Position numbers and translations under genes: made by a program
Shown here: positions 1 through 5,397 of the stretch, in pieces
Position numbering within the stretch: the first letter of the stretch is position 1
Layout of the letters: each line of letters begins with the position of its first letter
The notes under the pieces: model-generated
Told to the model about the DNA's origin: nothing
Database searches by the model: none
Seen by the model: only the letters and a program-made list of their open reading frames with translations
NCBI GenBank assembly: GCA_002702965.1
Contig: PADE01000284.1
Location: 8,453 to 15,227 of the forward strand
Direction: 5' to 3'
DNA from: Planctomycetaceae bacterium
GTDB lineage: Bacteria; Planctomycetota; Planctomycetia; Pirellulales; Pirellulaceae
Length of the DNA: 6,775 nt

Positions 1-311
1 ACCTGCCAGGTCGTTGAACACTCACGGGGATCGTGTTTCTTAAAGAAAAACGGTTGTGATTCCTTGCCCGAACTGGCAACAAACTGCACGCTGGCTTTTC
101 GCACAAACTCGCTCTGTTGCATCTTCTCCAAGATTCCCAACCGCTGAAATGTCCAGTACGTTTCCGGCATCAGCGATTCGCCGACGTGAAAACGGGGCAC
201 TTTCTCTCGTTCCACCAGCAACGTCGTCCAGCCCGCCTCGGCGACCAGCGTCGCAGCAGCGCAACCCGCCGGTCCGCCGCCTATTACGATCACGTCGTAG
301 TTCGTTTGCAT
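1..311 (-). CDS. FAD-dependent oxidoreductase, halogenase/geranylgeranyl-reductase type (N-terminal part)
   Basis: Only the first 103 codons are inside the window; the gene runs off the left edge. Translating from the ATG at 311-309 gives MQTNYDVIVIGGGPAGCAAA, a Rossmann FAD-binding motif (GGGPAG, residues 11-16). An acidic residue ending the second strand follows (LLVERE, Glu34), the usual ligand of the FAD ribose. Residues 39-49 (PRFHVGESLMP) match the GES-L-P segment shared by flavin-dependent halogenases and related single-component flavoproteins, including geranylgeranyl-reductase-like enzymes. The WxWxIP motif of true halogenases would lie outside the window, so halogenation cannot be claimed. 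The frame is closed upstream by a stop at 392-390, and this ATG places the FAD motif at the normal distance from the N-terminus. No strong Shine-Dalgarno sequence is seen. It lies 155 nt downstream of the chorismate-lyase-like gene. Its role may be to reduce, oxidise or halogenate the isoprenoid or aromatic product of the neighbouring enzymes; this is inference. Confidence 0.88.
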   Translation of the reverse strand, partial: MQTNYDVIVIGGGPAGCAAATLVAEAGWTTLLVEREKVPRFHVGESLMPETYWTFQRLGILEKMQQSEFVRKASVQFVASSGKESQPFFFKKHDPRECSTTWQ

Positions 312-379
312 CAAACGGCTTTCTGGAAAAGTCCGGTCCGTTTCCGTGTTCCCCGAACCGATCTTGCAGTGCAATCTGG

Positions 380-401
380 CGGTCCCCGTTTACGGAGACC
401 G
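380..401 (-). promoter_or_regulatory. RNA hairpin in the leader of the flavoprotein gene
   Basis: On the minus strand the bases CGGTCTCCG, TAAA, CGGGGACCG form a nine-pair stem closed by a four-base loop. All pairs are Watson-Crick except one U-G wobble. Read as plus-strand RNA the same position is a C-A mismatch, so the structure favours the minus-strand transcript, the direction of the genes. It ends 69 nt upstream of the flavoprotein ATG and is not followed by a U-tract. It may act as a processing, stability or attenuation element; the function is inference. Confidence 0.45.
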
Positions 402-432
402 ATGGCACTACCAATCGCTGAACCCAAACGCC

Positions 433-459
433 ATTTTAGTCGACCGCGAAGTTTGACAA
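433..459 (-). promoter_or_regulatory. Weak sigma70-like promoter candidate
   Basis: The minus strand reads TTGTCA (459-454) and TAAAAT (438-433) with a 15-nt spacer, shorter than the optimal 17. It lies just after the stop of the chorismate-lyase-like gene and would transcribe the hairpin and the flavoprotein gene. The element match is reasonable but the spacing is poor. Confidence 0.2.
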
Positions 460-466
460 GTGTGCA

Positions 467-1012
467 CTATTGGGGTGCGACGACTTCCAACAGTTCAACC
501 GCGGGAACCCCGTTGCAGTAAATCAACGCGGTCCGCCCAAAACACGTTACTGGTTCCGACAACTGAAACCACTTACATAATTCCAGACCGGGTTCCAACT
601 GCCATAGCGACAACAACCGTACCTTTCTCAATACTTCGTGATCGATCAGAATCCGACCCAATGGTGCCTGCTGGTTCTCGATTTCGCGACGTACCACGGG
701 CCCCAGATAATCCAAGTTAAGACGTACTAGGCCGAACTGAACAACCGCCGAATCGCGTTGACGACGCAATAAGATCTTACGCGCATAATGCGTGTGGGTG
801 GGGCGGGTTTCCAGCACCTCAACCGAGACTGGACACCCATGGTGGGCCTCGACAGTGACCGTCATGTGTTCGTCGTGGTCCAGGAGTTTCCGACCAAGCG
901 CATTGAGCTCTTCAGAAGAGACTTCCCGAAACGCGCCGAGAGATTCTGGGGAATCGTAGAACAACTCGACCAGCGCCTGTAGCTCAGGGGTCGATCGGTC
1001 TGTCTGCGTCAC
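467..1012 (-). CDS. Chorismate-lyase-like protein (UbiC/Rv2949c fold)
   Basis: A 181-residue protein resembling the chorismate pyruvate-lyase superfamily (UbiC, DUF98/Rv2949c-like), which cleaves chorismate to a hydroxybenzoate and pyruvate. The recognisable part is the second half: VVQFGLVRLNLD (90-101), then LGRILIDHEVLRKV (118-131), then FGRTALIYCNGVPAVELLEV ending three residues before the C-terminus. In the family a conserved Arg and a C-terminal Glu hold the substrate carboxylates; candidates here are Arg79 or Arg83/84 and Glu173 or Glu176. There is no signal peptide or membrane segment, so it is probably cytoplasmic. The start is a choice: GTG at 1012-1010 has a strong Shine-Dalgarno (AAGGGA, 1024-1019) six nt upstream, while ATG at 1027-1025 would add five residues but has no ribosome site. 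A longer frame reaching 1204 would overlap the upstream gene by over 120 nt and is unlikely. It sits 68 nt after the prenyl synthase, suggesting a shared transcript. Chorismate lyase activity is inferred from fold-level similarity only. Confidence 0.72.
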   Translation of the reverse strand: MTQTDRSTPELQALVELFYDSPESLGAFREVSSEELNALGRKLLDHDEHMTVTVEAHHGCPVSVEVLETRPTHTHYARKILLRRQRDSAVVQFGLVRLNLDYLGPVVRREIENQQAPLGRILIDHEVLRKVRLLSLWQLEPGLELCKWFQLSEPVTCFGRTALIYCNGVPAVELLEVVAPQ

Positions 1013-1080
1013 CAGCGGTCCCTTCATCGGATGTGCCGCGCAGACGGTTTTCCAGCCCCTCCGCGCCGCCGCACCGGATG

Positions 1081-2946
1081 CTACTTCGTAGCGTCCGCAG
1101 CTGCTAATTCCAGTTCCACGGGTGGACCACTTTCCACCGACTCCGTGGGACGTTCCAGGATGGTGTCGATCAGGAAGTAGAGTAATCGGCGGAACTCTTC
1201 GCACTCGAGCTCATCCACGATGGCTTCCGCACGCTGCTGATACTTGTCTACCAGTCGATGCGCCTGGTCAAACACCCCCGCTTCGTGGTACAGCTGGCGA
1301 ACCCTTTGAACACGTTTCTCGGGCAGCAGGCCGTCATCGTCTTGGACCAAGGTGACGAGTTCGTCTCGCAAATTCGGCGCAAGTCCCTCCAACGCCAGTG
1401 ACCACAGTAACGTCGGGCGTCCTCCCAACACGTCGCCGCCGGCAACCAGCTTGTTGTGCGCGTCTCCCTCCCAATCTCCCAGGTCGTTCAGTATCTGAAA
1501 AGCGACCCCGAGATTCCTCGAAAACTGCTTGATCAAGTCACGATAAGGTTCGGCCGAGCCAGCCATCCGGACACCACAAAGCAAGGCGGCTTCGAACGCC
1601 GGTGACGTTTTCAGCGCGTACAACTTGAGCGCATCGATCGGTTTGAGCACTTTGTCCGCCGCATCGCGCCACAGCAACTCCGCCCCCTGCCCTTCGGATA
1701 GCTTCATATGCGCATCCGCCAGGCAATCGAGAATGTCCGCCACGACCTCGGCGCCCAATGCGGCCCTTTCGCGACTAACGAGCCGATAACCCATACCGAT
1801 CAGGTAGTCACCGACGTTAATCGCGGTCGGCGTTCCAAAGCGGCGGTGGATGGTCTCGTCGCCATAGCGAAACTGGTCATCATCTTCGATGTCGTCGTGA
1901 ACCAGAGACGCCTTGTGGAATGTCTCGATCGACATCGCGGTACGGCGTACCGCGTCGGGAAGCGACTCCAAATGCTGCGGTCCGCCAACTCCACAACCAT
2001 GGCCTCCCGTCAGCGCGTCGTGCACTGCCAGAGTAATGAAGGGACGCGAGTGCTTACCTCCCTTGGAGAGGAAATCGTAGGCGACCGCTTCGGTTGCTGC
2101 GATGGGATCCAACTCGCCCAACCCCTCACCATTGCATTCCGCAGCGCGTTTGCCGCCTCGAATTCGAGGCGACAATCGCTCTAGTTCATCGGGTTCGAAC
2201 ATCTGCGAAGCAGAGCGCATCAAATGCACATAGGTCTTGGTCTGAGGCGTGGCTTGTGCGGGTTGCAGATGAACCAACTCGTGGACCCACTCTTCGTCGA
2301 CCGAAGTATCACGACAATCGCTCGAAAGGAGCGGAACTGCCATACAAGGGATGCCGGCCAAAAGAATCTTGTCGATCGCCTTTTCGAGGACGTTCAGGCA
2401 AGCGACTCCCACAATTGCGTCGACGTATCCACTGAGGATGATCTTCAGCACGATGGGCGATCCTTCCGCGACCAACACCTTGTATCCGAGGTCTTCGGCT
2501 GCGGTCCGGAAATCCGCAATACTGCACGCGCCACAGGTACGGCAATCCAACCCGAATTCATCGTAATCCGCGGGACAACCCTCGGCGTGCTTCAGGCAGT
2601 GCGGCAACAGGAACAAGCGTCGTGAAGGGTCGGTCGCGGCGACCTGATCGCGCCAGAACTCGGAGGCCATGACCACCATCATCCAACCGAGCAGGCTCTC
2701 TGGAAGCGACATCGCTTCCAGAGTGGCCCGTGACAGGGCCTCCATTTCGTCTTTGGTCAACGGCCGCGTCTTGTCGAGGGTGCGGGTCACTTCGGCACAC
2801 CGGGCGCGCAGCCGCTCGCGCAACTCTCGCGTTTGCGGAACCTCTTTCAGATGAGCCGTCTTGCGGCGACGCGATTTCCGTTTTTCGGTTCCGGCGGAAG
2901 CGCCCGTAGGATCCGCTGTTTGCTCCACCGTCGATAAGTTAGACAA
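1081..2946 (-). CDS. DUF116-trans-polyprenyl diphosphate synthase fusion
   Basis: A 621-residue two-domain protein. Residues about 1-60 are charged, with a Lys/Arg-rich patch at 22-30. Residues about 80-245 form a DUF116-like domain with a cysteine cluster C117-x6-C124-x10-C135-x2-C138-x2-C141 and further Cys at 183, 201 and 211; this could bind a metal or an Fe-S cluster, and the function of DUF116 is unknown. Residues about 285-600 are an all-trans isoprenyl diphosphate synthase: GGKHSRP (296-302) for diphosphate binding, the first Asp-rich motif DDIED (351-355), RRFGTPTAINVGDYL (368-382), KTSPAF (446-451), and a second Asp-rich motif reading NDLGD (487-491) instead of DDxxD. It should condense isopentenyl diphosphate onto an allylic primer. 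Small residues before the first Asp-rich motif (Ala346, Ser347) suggest a product longer than farnesyl. The TTG start is supported by AAAGGA seven nt upstream and an in-frame TGA at 2967-2965. It follows the cyclase gene by 86 nt. Product length and the contribution of DUF116 are unknown. Confidence 0.93.
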   Translation of the reverse strand: MSNLSTVEQTADPTGASAGTEKRKSRRRKTAHLKEVPQTRELRERLRARCAEVTRTLDKTRPLTKDEMEALSRATLEAMSLPESLLGWMMVVMASEFWRDQVAATDPSRRLFLLPHCLKHAEGCPADYDEFGLDCRTCGACSIADFRTAAEDLGYKVLVAEGSPIVLKIILSGYVDAIVGVACLNVLEKAIDKILLAGIPCMAVPLLSSDCRDTSVDEEWVHELVHLQPAQATPQTKTYVHLMRSASQMFEPDELERLSPRIRGGKRAAECNGEGLGELDPIAATEAVAYDFLSKGGKHSRPFITLAVHDALTGGHGCGVGGPQHLESLPDAVRRTAMSIETFHKASLVHDDIEDDDQFRYGDETIHRRFGTPTAINVGDYLIGMGYRLVSRERAALGAEVVADILDCLADAHMKLSEGQGAELLWRDAADKVLKPIDALKLYALKTSPAFEAALLCGVRMAGSAEPYRDLIKQFSRNLGVAFQILNDLGDWEGDAHNKLVAGGDVLGGRPTLLWSLALEGLAPNLRDELVTLVQDDDGLLPEKRVQRVRQLYHEAGVFDQAHRLVDKYQQRAEAIVDELECEEFRRLLYFLIDTILERPTESVESGPPVELELAAADATK

Positions 2947-2953
2947 TGCGACG

Positions 2954-2959
2954 TCCTTT
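2954..2959 (-). promoter_or_regulatory. Ribosome binding site deciding a TTG start
   Basis: On the minus strand AAAGGA lies seven nt (CGTCGCA) upstream of the TTG at 2946-2944. The next in-frame codon set upstream ends in TGA at 2967-2965, and no ATG or GTG lies between that stop and the TTG. The site therefore fixes TTG as the likely start of the DUF116-prenyl synthase. Confidence 0.7.
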
Positions 2960-3032
2960 ATGGATCATTATTTTCGGCACCGGGCAGCACGTTGTCTGTC
3001 TGCGCGAGGCGGCGGATGGTGTAGGAATCAAC

Positions 3033-4913
3033 CTATGGCTTTGGCGACTGCCCCGGCTGCGGCGCCGCGAGGACGGCCGCCCGACCGAGGGCTGCAACGG
3101 TAAAGATCAGTGGATAGAGCCTCTCATGATACCAAAGCTTGGCGAAGTAGAAACCGATCGGACTGTTTTCCCGATAGCTTGCCTGCTGTACGCGTGTTGT
3201 CAACCAGCTAAGCCCCTGTAAGACCACCTCTTGCGACAATGGGTTGGGGACGGTCAAGAGGGCCTCCAGGGCCAGCGATGTCTCCTCGACACTGCTCGAA
3301 AACGTCCGCCTTTCAGGCGGCTGAGAGGAACTGCCTGGGGACTCGTCGACGGGAGGTTGCTGAGCTGCCAGCGGTCCGCCCCAACCGCCATCCGAATTCT
3401 GTGCCTCGCGGAGCCACTGCAGCGCGCGATCGCACTCGGCGCAATCCAGGCGTCCAGCCGCCGTGTACGCCAGCACAACTTTGGCGGTGCCGTAAACGGG
3501 ATTTTCCTCCCGCGGATGATCCTGATTTCCAAACCAGAGAGGCAACCAGGCACCGTCTTCGGTTTGTTGTCGTCGCAAATAGTCAAACCCAGAACGGACC
3601 GCGGAATCGAGTTGTGTGGAAGCGGTTCGATTGGTCGGCCAATGATCGCGCCAGGCCAGGATTCCACGGATCGCGTGAGCCGTCAGATCGGCGCCACTGC
3701 GGTCAAACGGCAGTGTACCCCAGCCACGACAAAACGTCGGCCAACCGCCGTCGCGATTCTGTAATGAGAGTAGCCAGCGCACACCAGTCATCGCCGCGGC
3801 TGTTACACGATCACGCTCCTCGTCGCTACACGACGGCGCGTCCCGCCAGGCCGCCAACGCCAGCAGGGCCCCCGGCGTATCATCCGCATCCGGTACCGCT
3901 CCACTCAAATCACTCCACCCCCAACCACCCGGATCAGCGCCAGTATAAGGGTGTCTCCGATGGTGCTGACAGGACAACAACCAGTCCAGACAATCGGTCC
4001 CCAACGCGGCGATATCTTCGCCACCCGCTGCCAGAGCGTTCAGACTGAGCGAGGTATTCCAGGTCGCCAAGTTGGTATCGATCGGCCAACTGCCGTCTGG
4101 ACGTGCCGACTCGATCAGGAACCGCGCGCCGTCTTGCACGACGCGGTGATCGCCGTGTCCAATACTGGCCAGGCTCATGACGACAAAACTGGTCAACGGC
4201 GTCGCCTCCAAGAACCCACCACTTTCCGGCTGCATCCGTTGCAACACGCGAAGGCTACGAGCGACGGACCACCCTCGAATCATCCGCGTCAGTGGATTCC
4301 TTGGCGGTTGATGTACAAACCGCGCCTGCCCGATGGCAACCAACGCAGGAATCGCATAGCTCACTACCGGCAGTTGAACGAGACGATAAAACGACTGCGG
4401 CAGGCAGGCCAGCTCAAAAGGCAATGCTGATACCTCGGTCCAGGACACCCGACCCGCCAGCGCGCAATTGGTGAGAATCGGAACCGCAAAAGTCTTGTCT
4501 CGTCCGTACCGACGCCGCAGCGCCGCGAGCCCGCCGGCAGCATTCAAGTACTTGTCGCCGAGGTCCAACCGGTCACGAAATACGGCCGACTTGCCGGTTA
4601 ACTCGAGCGCCGAACAAGCCAGCATCGTGGTCGCGATGTTAGAGTGACTTTTATCGGTATCCCCCCAGCCCCCGTCGGAATTCTGCTGGCTCAGCAGCCA
4701 ATTGACACCCGCCTCGACCAGAGACCCCGTTTCGGGCCCGCGGCTCTGTCCCGCATTGCGGTCCAGAACAATCAGCGCGCTAATCGCGGTCGCCGTCGAA
4801 AGCGACGAACTAGAGAGCTCGCCGACCCAGTACCCCGACCGGGTGCGTTCGCCGAGTAGATCTTGACAAACCTGCTTGTGCGCCGATCGCCACAACTGCC
4901 GCTGGTCAGACAT
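3033..4913 (-). CDS. Squalene-hopene/sporulenol-type class II terpene cyclase
   Basis: A 626-residue protein, full length for the squalene-hopene cyclase family. These enzymes protonate an isoprenoid double bond with the central Asp of a DxDD motif and drive polycyclisation, usually at the membrane. The motif is present as DADDT (residues 342-346), preceded by DPGGWGWSDLSGAVP, a context closer to sporulenol/tetraprenyl-curcumene cyclases than to classical hopene cyclases. QW-type repeats of the alpha/alpha barrels appear at 76-83 (QQNSDGGW), 270-276, 384-391 (LQNRDGGW), 449-456 (QQTEDGAW) and 504-511 (AQNSDGGW). The N-terminal GYWVGEL and the C-terminal FYFAKLWYHERLYPLIF (588-604) match the ends of the fold. 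A Pro/Ser-rich stretch (about 513-543) interrupts the last repeat. The ATG at 4913-4911 is used; a GTG six nt upstream (4919) would add Met-Leu, and AGGA (4927-4924) could serve either. The prenyl synthase begins 86 nt downstream, so substrate supply and cyclisation are probably co-expressed. The substrate cannot be read from sequence; no squalene synthase genes are in the window. Confidence 0.93.
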   Translation of the reverse strand: MSDQRQLWRSAHKQVCQDLLGERTRSGYWVGELSSSSLSTATAISALIVLDRNAGQSRGPETGSLVEAGVNWLLSQQNSDGGWGDTDKSHSNIATTMLACSALELTGKSAVFRDRLDLGDKYLNAAGGLAALRRRYGRDKTFAVPILTNCALAGRVSWTEVSALPFELACLPQSFYRLVQLPVVSYAIPALVAIGQARFVHQPPRNPLTRMIRGWSVARSLRVLQRMQPESGGFLEATPLTSFVVMSLASIGHGDHRVVQDGARFLIESARPDGSWPIDTNLATWNTSLSLNALAAGGEDIAALGTDCLDWLLSCQHHRRHPYTGADPGGWGWSDLSGAVPDADDTPGALLALAAWRDAPSCSDEERDRVTAAAMTGVRWLLSLQNRDGGWPTFCRGWGTLPFDRSGADLTAHAIRGILAWRDHWPTNRTASTQLDSAVRSGFDYLRRQQTEDGAWLPLWFGNQDHPREENPVYGTAKVVLAYTAAGRLDCAECDRALQWLREAQNSDGGWGGPLAAQQPPVDESPGSSSQPPERRTFSSSVEETSLALEALLTVPNPLSQEVVLQGLSWLTTRVQQASYRENSPIGFYFAKLWYHERLYPLIFTVAALGRAAVLAAPQPGQSPKP

Positions 4914-5053
4914 CAGCACCCCGTCCTGCTGCGGTATCCCTGTGCAAAAATCGAGGCCGTGGGTCGGGCAGCGAGGCGATTAGAAACGGTCTGGGAGCGG
5001 ATGCCTCCCCCCAATCGGTCGATCGGTCTGACTTCCTCATGCCGCACCCGTTG

Positions 5054-5383
5054 CTAGACGAATGGATCTGTCTCGTATTCCATCAACTCGATCACCGCGC
5101 CATCCAGCGACTGAAAAAAGCCGACGCGCATTCCCTCCAGAGGCTCAAAAGGCTCTAACAACACGGGCAATCCGGCTGCCGCCGCGTCCAACGAGTCGAC
5201 ACGAAAAGCCACATGGGGTTGCGTACGAACCGGGCCTGTCACGGGGCTGTCCTCTTCGAATCTGAGCCACTCAACGCGGAATGGGTGTTTTGTGAAATTG
5301 GTCACCCAAACACGCGTCGCCGGAATAAATACCTCATCCGTTTGTGGGGTTTGGGTGATCAACCCGATGTGACTGAACTCCAT
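5054..5383 (-). CDS. VOC (glyoxalase/bleomycin-resistance fold) family protein
   Basis: A 109-residue protein with the features of a single vicinal-oxygen-chelate module. It opens with MEFSHIGLIT (His5, typical first metal ligand), has the central PHVAFRVDSLDAAAA strand-helix (His57), and closes with FQSLDGAVIELMEY (Glu99, typical last ligand). The fourth ligand may be Glu38 or Glu43. VOC proteins use a bound divalent metal for isomerisation, epimerisation, dioxygenation or drug binding, and usually dimerise; the reaction here cannot be assigned. The ATG at 5383 is supported by AAGGGGAG six nt upstream, a site that overlaps the stop codon of the preceding gene, so translation of the two genes is probably coupled. 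The terpene cyclase starts 140 nt downstream. It has no signal peptide, so it is probably cytoplasmic. A link to the terpenoid genes is suggested only by position. Confidence 0.85.
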   Translation of the reverse strand: MEFSHIGLITQTPQTDEVFIPATRVWVTNFTKHPFRVEWLRFEEDSPVTGPVRTQPHVAFRVDSLDAAAAGLPVLLEPFEPLEGMRVGFFQSLDGAVIELMEYETDPFV

Positions 5384-5389
5384 CCCAGG

Positions 5390-5397
5390 CTCCCCTT
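5390..5397 (-). promoter_or_regulatory. Ribosome binding site overlapping the upstream stop codon
   Basis: AAGGGGAG on the minus strand shares its first A with the TGA stop (5399-5397) of the preceding gene and lies six nt before the ATG of the VOC gene. This arrangement is typical of translational coupling within an operon. Confidence 0.65.

Larger units (their letters stand above)
312..466 (-). other. 155-nt gap between the chorismate-lyase-like gene and the flavoprotein gene
   Basis: This is the longest intergenic stretch in the window and contains no credible gene. Reading on the minus strand it holds, in order, a weak promoter-like pair (459-433), a compact hairpin (401-380) and an 11-nt palindrome, TTGCA-C-TGCAA (374-364), that could be an operator but is short enough to occur by chance. 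It ends in a weak ribosome-site region before the ATG at 311. There is no T-tract after the hairpin, so intrinsic termination is not supported. Confidence 0.6.

Noticed and set aside
40..414. A 124-codon minus-strand frame overlapping the flavoprotein start
   Set aside because: It is in a different frame from the clear FAD-binding sequence and its translation is Arg/Gly-rich without motifs.
991..1002. A 12-nt sequence TCGATCGGTCTG also present near 5020-5031 as a possible regulatory repeat
   Set aside because: One shared 12-mer is expected by chance in a window of this size, and the first copy lies inside a coding region.
1028..1204. Longer N-terminus for the chorismate-lyase-like gene, starting at 1204
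   Set aside because: It would overlap the prenyl synthase by over 120 nt, its extra residues are low-quality (Gly/Arg/His-rich), and good ribosome-site evidence supports a start near 1012.
1708..2184. A 158-codon open frame on the plus strand inside the prenyl synthase gene
   Set aside because: Antisense to the conserved prenyl synthase core, with no recognisable motif and no clear ribosome site.
3239..4048. A 269-codon open frame on the plus strand inside the cyclase gene
   Set aside because: It is antisense to a well-supported cyclase, its translation is rich in Arg, Pro, Ser and Thr with no family motif, and it fits the shadow frame of a G+C-rich gene.
4975..5010. A short inverted repeat (GGGAG, seven-base loop, CTCCC on the minus strand) as a terminator after the VOC gene
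   Set aside because: The stem is only five pairs and no T-tract follows.
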